Below, piece by piece: positions 27,214 to 36,205 of a stretch of DNA of 55,891 bases. The number at the start of each line of letters is the position of its first letter. The stretch's first letter is position 1. The stretch spans positions 47,625 through 103,515 of the forward strand of contig DBWQ01000003.1 in assembly GCA_002308995.1 (NCBI GenBank), given 5' to 3'. A model generated the notes under the pieces. The model did not search any database. It had not been told where the DNA came from and saw only the letters and a program-made list of their open reading frames with translations. The stretch comes from Clostridiales bacterium UBA1234. Its GTDB lineage: Bacteria > Bacillota > Clostridia > TANB77 > UBA1234. Both the position numbers and the translations under genes were made by a program.

Positions 27214-29679
27214 ATGAAGAAGATGAATAAAAAAACTTTAATGTCAATTGTTATAGTAAGTATCATTGGCATTTTTTGTTTATGTGGTTCATGTTTTGCA
27301 AAATCGATTTACAGTGATATTGAAAACACCATGTTTGAGGATGCCGTGATGTATTTAACCAATCAGGGAGTGTTGAACGGTTTCCCAGATGGAAGTTTTA
27401 GACCAGAAAAAACTGTCACTCGTGCGCAACTGGCGAAGATACTAGTAGAGTCACTTGACTTAAAAGAAAAAGAAGAGGAACGAAAAAATTTTATTGATGT
27501 GGAAGAAACTCATTGGGCAATTGATTGGATAAATATTGCCTCGGAAAATCATCTCATCATTGGCTATGAGGATGGAAGTTTTAAGCCAGAGAAAAGTGTT
27601 AATTTTGCAGAAGCTATCACCATGGTAGTAAGAGGAATGGACAAAGAAAAAGAAATAGAGAATATTGTTTGGCCAGATTCGTATATTCAAAAAGCAAACG
27701 AATTAAAAATACTAGATCATATTTCTTTTGAAAATAATCGTCATGATTGCAATAGGGGGTATATTGCTATTTTAGTGAAAGATATGATGGAGGTGTTAGA
27801 AAAAGAGGAAGAAACGATATTCCCAACCCCTACTCCGACTTCGACGCCAACGCCAACACCAACACCAACGCCAACACCAACACCAACACCAACACCAACA
27901 CCAACACCTACAACTACTGTAGTAGATGTGCCAATTACAGCCGATGGCTTAATTAACAATGCCTATTTTGGCATTAAGAAAGATGGAACCAAAGAAGATG
28001 CTTTAAACAATCGTAATGCCATCAATCGAGCTATTGAATATGCATCTGAAAATAAGATTCCAGAAATTAAGTTAGAAAAAGGAATCTACTTACTAGATAT
28101 CCCAAAAGAATCACAAGGAGCAGCCGTAGAGGTTATCAAATTAAAGTCAAATATGATTTTTAATTTGAATGGCTCTACACTTCAATTGATGCCGAATTCA
28201 CTCAAAGGGTATGGTGTTGTATCTCTCAAAAAAGTGGAAAATGTAACTATTAGAAACGGAATCATTAGTGGAGAACGTTTTGAACATGATTATGAGACGG
28301 TGGGAGGAAGTAATGAATGGGGACATGCAATTCGTATTACGGATTCTCAAAATATTACCATAAAAGAGATGCAACTTTGCTATACGACAGGGGATGGAGT
28401 TTATGTTAATGGAAAAACCACGCAGAATATCATCATTCAGCAAAACGAAATTCATGATGTCAGAAGAAATGGCATCTCAATAATTTGTGTGGATGAATTA
28501 ATCATCAAGAATAATGAAATCCATGATATTTACGGAGCAAATCCACAGTCAGCTATTGATTTAGAGAGAAATAATAGTGGCGAATTTTATAAAAATGTTG
28601 AGATATGCAATAACGACATGTTTAATATTAATCGAACGACAACAGGCGTTTTGTTTAGCGATATAGCAGAACATCTTTATATTCATGAAAATAAATTAAC
28701 CAAAAGAATTAGCGCTACGAGGAATTATGAACCAACTTTTGAAGGAAATACGGTAGAGGAAGTAATGCAGAAATATGACATTAAGATATATAATAACACA
28801 CCTTCCAAGGATGAACGTATTAATAACGTAGATTATACAACTACTGTAGATAATTTAAATGAATTACTAATTAGACTTCCTTTACAGTCAATTGCTATAG
28901 ATCCACCAGAGATGACATTAAAAGTAGGAGATTCAAAAAAGACATTAGACGTAATCTATACTCCAGAATTATTCATTCCATTTAGAAAAGAAGGGCAAAC
29001 TGTTTCTACGACATTTACTTCTAGTGACCCAACAATTGCAAAAGTGGGTGAAAAAACAGGAAATGTTACTGCATTAAAGCCAGGAATAGCTATTATTACC
29101 GCAACAACTGTTGATGGAAAATTTCAGTCGACATGTACAGTTACAGTTCCAGAGATTAAACTGCAAGGAATCTCATTATCGGAATCACAGCTTTCTTTGG
29201 TAGAAGATCAAATTTCATCAGCAAACCCAACCTTAAAGGTGACATTTACTCCTTCTAATGCGTCCAACAAAAAGGTGGTGTGGACGAGTAGCGATGAAAC
29301 AATTGCTAAAGTTTCTACTGTGGGTGTTGTTTCCCCTAGAAAGGCAGGTACTGCCGTAATTACAGTAACATCAGAAGATGGAAACTATACCGCGTCTTGT
29401 ACAGTAATAGTAAGAAATGTGCCAATAGAGAGCATGAAATTAGATACGGAAAAATTAGAGTTAAATATGGGGGATAATCCTGTTATCATCAACACAATAA
29501 CCGTACCCCAAATTGCAACTAGAGCAACACGTTCCTATATGAAATGGACTTCGAGTGATGAAAAGGTTGCTACAGTAGAGAAAGGAATTGTAACACCAGT
29601 GGGAGTAGGAAATTGTATTATCACGGCAAGCACGTCAAGCGGCAAGTTTAGTGCTACTTGTGAAGTAATAGTAAAATAA
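27214..29679 (+). CDS. SLH-anchored beta-helix protein with Big2 repeats
   Basis: 821 residues. Signal peptide (MSIVIVSIIGIFCLCGSCFA), two SLH domains (GFPDGSFRPEKTVTRAQLAK; ETHWAIDW, GYEDGSFKP), a Thr-Pro linker, a right-handed parallel beta-helix (about residues 250-540, rungs such as NITIKEMQLCYTTGDGVYV and IIIQQNEIHDVRRNGISI) and three Big2 immunoglobulin-like domains (TSSDPTIAKV, TSSDETIAKV, TSSDEKVATV). The layout suggests a wall-anchored polysaccharide-binding or -cleaving protein; catalytic residues are not evident. AAAGGGGAG precedes the ATG. The linker is coded by a CCAACA-type hexamer repeat. Confidence 0.88.
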   Translation: MKKMNKKTLMSIVIVSIIGIFCLCGSCFAKSIYSDIENTMFEDAVMYLTNQGVLNGFPDGSFRPEKTVTRAQLAKILVESLDLKEKEEERKNFIDVEETHWAIDWINIASENHLIIGYEDGSFKPEKSVNFAEAITMVVRGMDKEKEIENIVWPDSYIQKANELKILDHISFENNRHDCNRGYIAILVKDMMEVLEKEEETIFPTPTPTSTPTPTPTPTPTPTPTPTPTPTPTTTVVDVPITADGLINNAYFGIKKDGTKEDALNNRNAINRAIEYASENKIPEIKLEKGIYLLDIPKESQGAAVEVIKLKSNMIFNLNGSTLQLMPNSLKGYGVVSLKKVENVTIRNGIISGERFEHDYETVGGSNEWGHAIRITDSQNITIKEMQLCYTTGDGVYVNGKTTQNIIIQQNEIHDVRRNGISIICVDELIIKNNEIHDIYGANPQSAIDLERNNSGEFYKNVEICNNDMFNINRTTTGVLFSDIAEHLYIHENKLTKRISATRNYEPTFEGNTVEEVMQKYDIKIYNNTPSKDERINNVDYTTTVDNLNELLIRLPLQSIAIDPPEMTLKVGDSKKTLDVIYTPELFIPFRKEGQTVSTTFTSSDPTIAKVGEKTGNVTALKPGIAIITATTVDGKFQSTCTVTVPEIKLQGISLSESQLSLVEDQISSANPTLKVTFTPSNASNKKVVWTSSDETIAKVSTVGVVSPRKAGTAVITVTSEDGNYTASCTVIVRNVPIESMKLDTEKLELNMGDNPVIINTITVPQIATRATRSYMKWTSSDEKVATVEKGIVTPVGVGNCIITASTSSGKFSATCEVIVK
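27835..27909 (+). repeat. CCAACN hexamer microsatellite coding the Thr-Pro linker
   Basis: About a dozen tandem CCAACA/CCAACG hexamers code alternating Thr and Pro. Slippage by whole units keeps the frame, so linker length may vary between cells. Confidence 0.8.
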
Positions 29680-29713
29680 GGAGTAAGATGGGGTGTCATT
29701 TTTCTTTAAGAGG

Positions 29714-29751
29714 AAGAAAGGGCATCCCATTTTACATGCTCTTTCTTTTTT
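29714..29751 (+). terminator. Terminator after the SLH/beta-helix gene
   Basis: AAGAAAGGGCAT pairs with ATGCTCTTTCTT and ends in T. Part of the left arm also pairs with GATGGGGTGTC just upstream, an alternative fold. Confidence 0.75.
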
Positions 29752-29760
29752 GAAAAACCC

Positions 29761-29789
29761 TTGACAAATAGAGCAAAATATAAGATAAT
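29761..29789 (+). promoter_or_regulatory. Promoter of the S1 gene
   Basis: TTGACA (29761-29766), 17-base spacer, GATAAT (29784-29789). Confidence 0.75.
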
Positions 29790-29850
29790 AATAGAAGTTT
29801 TCACGGTTTGTGGGAACAATTAGCAGATTTAGGAAAGGATTGATTTTTAA

Positions 29851-30984
29851 ATGGCAAATAATGAAGAACAAAACTTTGCAGAGTTATATGAAAACTCACT
29901 TAAAAGATTAGAGGAAGGAACGGTTGTAGAGGGAACTATCGTAGATATCGTTGATGAAGATATCTTCGTTGATTTAGGATACAAGGCAGATGGCGTTATC
30001 CCAAGAGGCGAATTTAGCTATGGCGATGAAAAACCTCAAGATAAGCTAAAAGTTGGCCAAAAGGTTTCAGCATACATCTTAAAGATGAACAACGGACAAG
30101 GCAATATTTTACTTTCTATGAAAAGACTTCAAAATAAGAAATTAAAAGAAGAATTTGAAGCAAATGTGAAAGAAAACAAGCCAATCGAAGTAAAAGTGAC
30201 TGAAACAATGGATGCTGGTGTTGTTGGTGAAACAGGCAGTACAAAAGTATTTATTCCAAGAACACAACTTGCGAAAAAAGGTGTAACCGATTTAACAGAG
30301 TATAAGGGTAAAACACTTGCTATTAAAGTAATTGAGTATAATCCAGAAAAAAGAAAAATTATTGGTTCAGAAAGAAAACTTGCTGATGAACTTCGTCAAA
30401 TTAGGCTTGCGCAAACTTGGGCAGAGATTGAAGTAGGTAAAAAAGTAATGGGTACGGTAAGACAAATCATGGATTATGGCGCATTTGTTGATATCGGCGG
30501 TGTTGATGGCTTACTACATGTTTCTGAAATTTCTTGGAAACAAATCAAGACACCTGCAGATGTATTAAAAGTGGGCGATCAAGTACCAGTTACCATTATC
30601 AAGCTAGATAAGGAAAATAACAAGATTTCGCTTTCTATGAAGAACCCAGAAGATGACCCATGGGCAAAGCTTCCATATGAGCTAAATGATACTGTTACGG
30701 GTAAAGTGGTTAGCTTAAAGCCATTTGGTGCATTTGTAGAACTTCCAAACGGAGTAGAAGCATTAGTACACATCTCAAACATTACCAATAAGAGAATTGC
30801 AAAACCTGATGAAGTTCTTTCAATTGGTGATGAAGTTACTGGAAAAGTAACCGTTATCACTCCAGAAAAGAGAAGAATTGAAATCTCTATGAGAGAGATG
30901 GATGTACCAGCTGAAGGCACAGAAAACGTACCAGTAGAAGGAGAAGAAACAACAACTACTACAACAGAGACTACAGCTGAATAA
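29851..30984 (+). CDS. rpsA: S1 RNA-binding domain protein (ribosomal protein S1 homologue)
   Basis: 377 residues with four S1 domains (e.g. VVEGTIVDIVDEDIFVDLGYKADG; MGTVRQIMDYGAFVDIGGVDGLLHVS; VTGKVVSLKPFGAFVEL) and an acidic, Thr-rich tail. It has four repeats rather than the six of E. coli S1, the form common in Firmicutes, and probably helps mRNA bind the ribosome. An AGGAAAGG site lies upstream of the ATG. Confidence 0.88.
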   Translation: MANNEEQNFAELYENSLKRLEEGTVVEGTIVDIVDEDIFVDLGYKADGVIPRGEFSYGDEKPQDKLKVGQKVSAYILKMNNGQGNILLSMKRLQNKKLKEEFEANVKENKPIEVKVTETMDAGVVGETGSTKVFIPRTQLAKKGVTDLTEYKGKTLAIKVIEYNPEKRKIIGSERKLADELRQIRLAQTWAEIEVGKKVMGTVRQIMDYGAFVDIGGVDGLLHVSEISWKQIKTPADVLKVGDQVPVTIIKLDKENNKISLSMKNPEDDPWAKLPYELNDTVTGKVVSLKPFGAFVELPNGVEALVHISNITNKRIAKPDEVLSIGDEVTGKVTVITPEKRRIEISMREMDVPAEGTENVPVEGEETTTTTTETTAE

Positions 30985-30998
30985 TTGATTTAAAAATT

Positions 30999-31031
30999 AA
31001 TTTTTGGCGGGAATCAAAGCCCGCCAAAATT
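30999..31031 (+). terminator. GC-rich hairpin after the S1 gene
   Basis: AATTTTTGGCGGG / CCCGCCAAAATT; weak T run, so termination is plausible but not certain. Confidence 0.6.
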
Positions 31032-31035
31032 ACGA

Positions 31036-31076
31036 CTAGCTTTTAACATTATGTTAAACAAAATGTTAAAAGTTAG
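31036..31076 (+). promoter_or_regulatory. Inverted repeat upstream of typA
   Basis: CTAGCTTTTAACAT pairs with ATGTTAAAAGTTAG. It lies between the S1 hairpin and typA and could be an operator or an RNA hairpin; no known motif recognised. Confidence 0.5.
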
Positions 31077-31117
31077 AAAATAAAATAGCAGGTAGAATAG
31101 GAAAAGAGGAAAATCAA

Positions 31118-32932
31118 ATGGAAATTAGAAATGTAGCGATTATCGCACACGTAGACCATGGTAAAACCACACTAGTGGATGCCTTATTAAAACAATCAGG
31201 CACTTTTAGAGAAAATGAGCACGTGGATGAGCGTGTCATGGACTCTAACGACCTAGAAAGAGAAAGAGGCATCACTATTTTGGCAAAAAACACAGCGGTT
31301 CACTATGGAGACTATAAAATTAATATTATCGATACCCCAGGGCATGCCGATTTTGGTGGAGAAGTAGAACGTGTTCTTAAAATGGTAGATGGCGTTATTT
31401 TGTTAGTGGATGCCTTCGAAGGCGTTATGCCACAAACCAGATTCGTTTTAAGAAAGGCACTAAATCTTAACTTAAAGCCAATTGTGGTTTTAAACAAAAT
31501 CGATAGAGATGGTGCACGACCTAAAGAAGTAGTAGATGAAGTGATTGAACTATTCTTAGAGCTTGCTGCCAACGACGACCAACTAAACTTCCCAGTAATC
31601 TATGCTTCAGGTAAAAATGGTTGGGCTTCTATGGATCCAAATATCGAAGGCACGGATATGAAGCCTATTTTCGAAACGATTATCGACTACATTGGTGCAC
31701 CTAAGGTTGAGAAAGATAAACCGCTTCAAATGCTTGTTTCTAGTATTGATTACGATAACTATGTAGGAAGAATTGCGATTGGTAGAATTGAAAGAGGTGC
31801 TCTAAATCAAGGCCAAAACGTGGCTGTATGTAGAAAAGATGGCAATGTTCAAAACTTAAAGATTGGTAAGATTTATACATACCAAGGTCTAAAGAGAATT
31901 GAAGTAGAAACAGCAGAGGCAGGCGATGTGGTTGCCGTTGTGGGCATCCCAGATATCAACATTGGCGAAACAATTGCAGACCCAACAGATCCAGAAGCTG
32001 TTCCGTTTGTCGATATCGACGAGCCAACTTTAACCATGACCTTTAGTGTTAACAATGGTCCATTTGCTGGCAAAGAAGGCGAATTTGTTACCTCACGTCA
32101 CTTAAGAGATCGTTTGATGAAAGAACTAGAGTCAAATGTTAGCTTAAGAGTAGAAGAAACTGATAGCCCAGATAGCTTTAAAGTATCTGGTAGAGGCGAG
32201 CTTCATCTATCTGTTTTAATTGAGACGATGAGACGTGAAGGCTTTGAATTTATGGTATCAAGACCAACCGTAATTTATAAAGAAATTGATGGAGTGAAAT
32301 GCGAACCAATTGAAGAATTGGTAGTAGATGTGCCAGATGAATTTACCGGAAGTGTTATTGAAAAACTAGGCACTAGAAAAGCCGAAATGACGAATATGAT
32401 TGTAGGCCACCAAGGCTATACAAGACTTGAGTTTAAGATTCCTGCCAGAGGCTTAATTGGTTATAGAAGTGAGTTCTTAACAGATACCAAAGGAAATGGT
32501 ATTATGAATCACATCTTTAGTGGATATGAGCCAGTGAAAGGTGAAATCACTCCAAGAAATAAAGGTACCTTAATTGCTTTCGAAACTGGTAAAGCAGTTA
32601 CATATGGCTTATTTAATGCTCAAGAAAGAGGAACGTTGTTTATTGGTGCTGGCACAGAAGTATATCAAGGCATGATCGTAGGTGAAAACCCAAGACCTGA
32701 AGATATGGAAGTAAACGTATGTAAAGAAAAACACTTAACCAATACTCGTGCGTCTGGAAGTGATGATGCCCTAAGACTTACCCCACCAAGACAAATGTCA
32801 CTGGAGCAAGCCATTGAATATATTCAAGAAGATGAACTTGTAGAAGTAACACCAAAGAATATTCGTTTAAGAAAGAAAATCTTAGATCCAACTGCAAGAA
32901 TCAGATGGATGAGAGCAAATGGGTTACTATAA
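31118..32932 (+). CDS. typA: Ribosome-associated GTPase TypA/BipA
   Basis: 604 residues. A translational GTPase with G1 AHVDHGKTT, G2-region DSNDLERERGITI, G3 DTPGHADFGGEVER and G4 NKIDRDGARP, followed by the EF-G-like domains and the BipA C-terminal domain ending NIRLRKKILDPTARIRWMRA. It acts in 50S assembly and stress or low-temperature growth in other bacteria. GAGGAAAATC lies before the ATG. A strong terminator follows. Confidence 0.96.
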   Translation: MEIRNVAIIAHVDHGKTTLVDALLKQSGTFRENEHVDERVMDSNDLERERGITILAKNTAVHYGDYKINIIDTPGHADFGGEVERVLKMVDGVILLVDAFEGVMPQTRFVLRKALNLNLKPIVVLNKIDRDGARPKEVVDEVIELFLELAANDDQLNFPVIYASGKNGWASMDPNIEGTDMKPIFETIIDYIGAPKVEKDKPLQMLVSSIDYDNYVGRIAIGRIERGALNQGQNVAVCRKDGNVQNLKIGKIYTYQGLKRIEVETAEAGDVVAVVGIPDINIGETIADPTDPEAVPFVDIDEPTLTMTFSVNNGPFAGKEGEFVTSRHLRDRLMKELESNVSLRVEETDSPDSFKVSGRGELHLSVLIETMRREGFEFMVSRPTVIYKEIDGVKCEPIEELVVDVPDEFTGSVIEKLGTRKAEMTNMIVGHQGYTRLEFKIPARGLIGYRSEFLTDTKGNGIMNHIFSGYEPVKGEITPRNKGTLIAFETGKAVTYGLFNAQERGTLFIGAGTEVYQGMIVGENPRPEDMEVNVCKEKHLTNTRASGSDDALRLTPPRQMSLEQAIEYIQEDELVEVTPKNIRLRKKILDPTARIRWMRANGLL

Positions 32933-32968
32933 TACCATCTTGACAAAATCAATCATTGTTTATATGAT

Positions 32969-33002
32969 AAACACGTGAGGATTTCTATCCCCACGTGTTT
33001 TT
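32969..33002 (+). terminator. Terminator after typA
   Basis: AAACACGTG / CACGTGTTTTT with an inner GGA/TCC pairing. Confidence 0.88.
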
Positions 33003-33056
33003 GTATGGTTCCATACAAAAATGTTTCCCTAATAGTTGTAAAACAAGTTAATATCA

Positions 33057-33086
33057 TTGACAAAATTATACCTTTTAAGGTATAAT
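33057..33086 (+). promoter_or_regulatory. Promoter and operator of the toxin-antitoxin pair
   Basis: TTGACA (33057-33062), 18-base spacer, TATAAT (33081-33086). A palindrome ATTATACCTT-TT-AAGGTATAAT (33065-33086) fills the spacer and the -10, a natural autorepressor site for the antitoxin. Confidence 0.75.
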
Positions 33087-33101
33087 AGAAAGTGAGGAGT
33101 A

Positions 33102-33458
33102 ATGTACGAAATTGAGTTTTATCAAGATGCTAAAGGAAAAAGTGATGTTTACGAGTATATGATTAGCTTAAAGAAGAAAAATACAAAAGATAGTAAAATA
33201 AAAGCAAAGAAGATAGATTTATACTTGGATTTATTATCGGAATATGGCTTAGAAATAAAAGAGCCGTATATTAAGAAAATCGATGATCAACTTTGGGAAT
33301 TAAGACCACTGAAAGATCGATTTCTATTTGTTTCATGGAAGAATCATAAATTTATATTACTAAGTGTTTTTGTGAAGCAAACACAAAAAACACCTACAAG
33401 AGAAATTTTAAAAGCGAAGAATAGATTGAAAGAACTTCATGAAAGGGGAGATTTTTAA
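33102..33458 (+). CDS. higB: HigB/RelE-family toxin (phage Gp49-like)
   Basis: 118 residues. RelE-fold pattern with IDDQLWELRPLKDRFLFVSW and ILLSVFVKQTQKTPTREI plus a basic C-terminal helix, typical of the HigB/Gp49 ribosome-dependent mRNA interferase family. The toxin precedes the antitoxin, as in HigBA. The stop overlaps the next start by one base (TAATG). The best alternative is another RelE-superfamily member. Confidence 0.8.
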   Translation: MYEIEFYQDAKGKSDVYEYMISLKKKNTKDSKIKAKKIDLYLDLLSEYGLEIKEPYIKKIDDQLWELRPLKDRFLFVSWKNHKFILLSVFVKQTQKTPTREILKAKNRLKELHERGDF

Positions 33459-33745
33459 TGAGTAAATTAAGAAAATGGAAGGATGTAAAAAAGGAGTTAG
33501 AGGAGGGCTTTACGCAAGACGATTTAGATGAAATGGAACTAGAAAAACAAATTATTAGAGCGATGATTGAAGCTCGCAAAAATGCAAATTTAACGCAACA
33601 AGAGTTAAGCAAGAAGACAGGAATTGTGCAATCTTCCATTGCAAAAATTGAAAGCTATACAAGGGTACCTCAATACACTACTCTTATGAGACTTTTAAGA
33701 CCAATGGGATATACAATACAAGTGGTGAAAATAAAAAATAGATAA
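33458..33745 (+). CDS. higA: HigA-type XRE antitoxin
   Basis: 95 residues. The C-terminal two-thirds is an XRE helix-turn-helix: KNANLTQQELSKKTGIVQSS, then IAKIESYTRVP. The N-terminus is the toxin-contacting part. It is translationally coupled to the toxin, with a GGGGAG site inside the toxin gene. Probably represses its own promoter through the palindrome at 33065-33086. Confidence 0.85.
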   Translation: MSKLRKWKDVKKELEEGFTQDDLDEMELEKQIIRAMIEARKNANLTQQELSKKTGIVQSSIAKIESYTRVPQYTTLMRLLRPMGYTIQVVKIKNR

Positions 33746-33796
33746 GAATTCTTTTGTTAAATGTGGGTTTACTTGTCATTTTTTGTTTAATTCGGC

Positions 33797-33824
33797 TTGC
33801 AGTTACCATAATTTGTGGTATAAT
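33797..33824 (+). promoter_or_regulatory. Promoter of queA-tgt
   Basis: TTGCAG (33797-33802), 16-base spacer, TATAAT (33819-33824). Confidence 0.6.
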
Positions 33825-33856
33825 GATAAAAGACTTTTGAAAACAAGGAGAATACC

Positions 33857-34891
33857 ATGAAATTATCAGATTTTTACTATGATTTACCAGAAGAATTAAT
33901 AGCACAACACCCGTCGGCTAAAAGGGATGAATCCAGGCTTTTGGTGCTAGATAGGGCTTCCGGTAAGATAGAACATAGAGTGTTTAAAGATATTGTAGAG
34001 TATATTACCCCGAATGACTGCTTAGTGATTAACGAAACCAGAGTTATCCCAGCAAGGCTTTATGGCAAACGTGAGGGTAAAGAAGAAGCAATCGAAATGC
34101 TTCTTTTAAAAGATTTAGGTGATAAAAAGTGGGAAGTGCTTGTGAAACCTGGTAAAAAGTGTAAAATTGGAACAACTCTTTTATTTGAGGCAGAAGGCAA
34201 AACATTATTAAAAGCAACAGTAATGGACATTAAAGAAGATGGTAACCGCATTGTTTCACTAGAATATAGTGGCATTTTAAATGAAATATTAGATCAAATT
34301 GGCTTAATGCCTCTACCACCCTATATTCATGAAAAACTAAAGGAAAAAGAACGTTATCAAACGGTGTATAGCAAGGTGGAAGGCTCTAGTGCTGCACCAA
34401 CAGCAGGACTACATTTTACCAAAGAGCTTTTAGCAGAACTTGAGAAGCGTGGTGTTAGAATTGCAAGAGTATTACTTCATGTGGGTCTTGGCACCTTTAG
34501 ACCAGTCAAAGAAGAAAACATTGAAGACCACAAAATGCATTCGGAATACTACGAGATTTCGAAAGAAGCCTGTGATATCATTAACGAAACAAAACAGCAT
34601 GGCGGACGAGTATTTTGCGTGGGGACAACTTCTTGTAGAACGGTGGAAAGTGCTGCGGATGAGAATGGCTTTTTAGTGCCACAAAAGGGAAATACCGAAA
34701 TCTTTATTTACCCAGGTTACAAGTTTAAAGTACTAGATTGTTTAATCACTAATTTTCACTTGCCTGAAAGCACACTTTTAATGCTCATTTCAGCCTTAGC
34801 AGGGCGAGAGATGATTATGGATGCCTACAAGGTTGCAGTAGAGCAAAAATATCGTTTCTTTAGTTTTGGAGATGCAATGTTAATTAAGTAG
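33857..34891 (+). CDS. queA: S-adenosylmethionine:tRNA ribosyltransferase-isomerase
   Basis: 344 residues. Transfers the ribosyl moiety of SAM to preQ1-tRNA in queuosine synthesis. Shows FYYDLPEELIAQHPSAKRDE, INETRVIPARLYG, the central SSAAPTAGLHFT and HVGLGTFRPVKEENI. An AAGGAG site lies upstream of the ATG. tgt follows after 14 bases, making a two-gene queuosine operon. Confidence 0.96.
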   Translation: MKLSDFYYDLPEELIAQHPSAKRDESRLLVLDRASGKIEHRVFKDIVEYITPNDCLVINETRVIPARLYGKREGKEEAIEMLLLKDLGDKKWEVLVKPGKKCKIGTTLLFEAEGKTLLKATVMDIKEDGNRIVSLEYSGILNEILDQIGLMPLPPYIHEKLKEKERYQTVYSKVEGSSAAPTAGLHFTKELLAELEKRGVRIARVLLHVGLGTFRPVKEENIEDHKMHSEYYEISKEACDIINETKQHGGRVFCVGTTSCRTVESAADENGFLVPQKGNTEIFIYPGYKFKVLDCLITNFHLPESTLLMLISALAGREMIMDAYKVAVEQKYRFFSFGDAMLIK

Positions 34892-34905
34892 AAAAGGAGA
34901 AAACA

Positions 34906-36075
34906 ATGTCACAACCAATTACCTACGAACTAATCAAACAAGATGCCAAAACGGGTGCACGTCGTGGACGTATTCACACGCCACATGGCGATATTGAAAC
35001 ACCAGTCTTTATGCCAGTGGGCACACAGGCAACAGTAAAGGCGATGACACCAGAAGAATTAAAAGAAATGGTTAATGCTAAGATTATTCTTTCGAATACC
35101 TATCATTTGTTTTTAAGACCTGGTGATGAGCTAGTTGCTGAAGCAGGTGGCCTTCATAGCTTTATGCATTGGGATAGACCTATTTTAACCGATTGTGGTG
35201 GATTTCAGGTTTTTAGTCTTGCCAAGCTGAGAGATATTTCCGAAGAGGGAGTGCATTTTAAATCTCATTTAGATGGTTCTGCACTCTTTATTTCACCAGA
35301 GGTATCGATTAAAATTCAAAACAATTTGGGGGCAGATATCATCATGGCATTTGATGAGTGCGTGCCATACCCTGCAGATTACGAATACACCAAGGCTTCA
35401 ATGGAACGAACCACGCGTTGGGCCAAACGAAGCTTAGATGCTCATCAGAAGAAAGATAAACAAGGATTATTTGGCATTGTGCAAGGCGGTATGTATAAAG
35501 ATTTAAGAGAGCAAAGTGCCAAAGATTTGGTAGCAATGGACTTTCCTGGTTATGCCGTAGGAGGCTTAAGCGTAGGAGAGCCAGCAGAGCTTATGTATGA
35601 AGTTTTAGCAGCAACCACACCATTTTTGCCAGAGAATAAGCCAAGGTATTTGATGGGGGTAGGTTCTCCGGATTACCTAATTGAAGCAGTACTTCGTGGC
35701 ATTGATATGTGTGACTGCGTACTTCCAACGAGAATTGCCAGAAATGGAACGGCCATGACATCGAAAGGAAAAGTAGTAGTAAGAAATGCTACTTACGAAA
35801 GGGACTGGAGTCCGCTTGATTCTAATTGTGACTGCTATACTTGTAAGAATTATACTAGAGCCTATATTAGGCACTTAATAAAAGCAGGGGAAATCTTGGG
35901 AGCAAGGCTTCTAACCATCCATAACTTACGTTTCTTAGTAAGACTTATGGAAAATGTGCGAAAGGCAATTGAAGAGGACAGACTTTTAGAGTTTCGAGAG
36001 GAGTTTTACAAAGGATATTACGGAGATGATTTTGACATAGAAAAACTATCTACAGGACTGAATATAAAGGATTAA
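34906..36075 (+). CDS. tgt: tRNA-guanine transglycosylase
   Basis: 389 residues. Exchanges G34 for preQ1 in GUN-anticodon tRNAs. Motifs: NTYHLFLRPGDEL, LTDCGGFQVFSL with the catalytic Asp, GGLSVGEPAELMYE and the zinc cluster CDCYTCKNYTRAYIRHL. AAAAGGAG precedes the ATG. Translated directly after queA. Confidence 0.97.
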   Translation: MSQPITYELIKQDAKTGARRGRIHTPHGDIETPVFMPVGTQATVKAMTPEELKEMVNAKIILSNTYHLFLRPGDELVAEAGGLHSFMHWDRPILTDCGGFQVFSLAKLRDISEEGVHFKSHLDGSALFISPEVSIKIQNNLGADIIMAFDECVPYPADYEYTKASMERTTRWAKRSLDAHQKKDKQGLFGIVQGGMYKDLREQSAKDLVAMDFPGYAVGGLSVGEPAELMYEVLAATTPFLPENKPRYLMGVGSPDYLIEAVLRGIDMCDCVLPTRIARNGTAMTSKGKVVVRNATYERDWSPLDSNCDCYTCKNYTRAYIRHLIKAGEILGARLLTIHNLRFLVRLMENVRKAIEEDRLLEFREEFYKGYYGDDFDIEKLSTGLNIKD

Positions 36076-36093
36076 ATAGCGAGAATCAATTTG

Positions 36094-36137
36094 AGGAGAA
36101 CCATACTTGCACTAACAAGCAAAGGGGGTCTCCTTTT
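36094..36137 (+). terminator. Probable terminator after tgt
   Basis: GAGGAGAACC pairs with GGGTCTCCTTTT across a 20-base loop, ending in T-rich sequence. Confidence 0.6.
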
Positions 36138-36153
36138 CGCTTCAAAAAATTTC

Positions 36154-36182
36154 TTGCACTCGTTTTCCTTAAGTTATATAAT
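36154..36182 (+). promoter_or_regulatory. Promoter of the Smr gene
   Basis: TTGCAC (36154-36159), 17-base spacer, TATAAT (36177-36182). Confidence 0.7.
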
Positions 36183-36205
36183 ATTTAGGAACGGAGGTAT
36201 GGTAA

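Noticed and set aside
27741..27959. Reverse-strand reading frame rich in Gly-Val repeats
   Set aside because: It is only the complement of the Thr-Pro linker repeat in the SLH/beta-helix gene.
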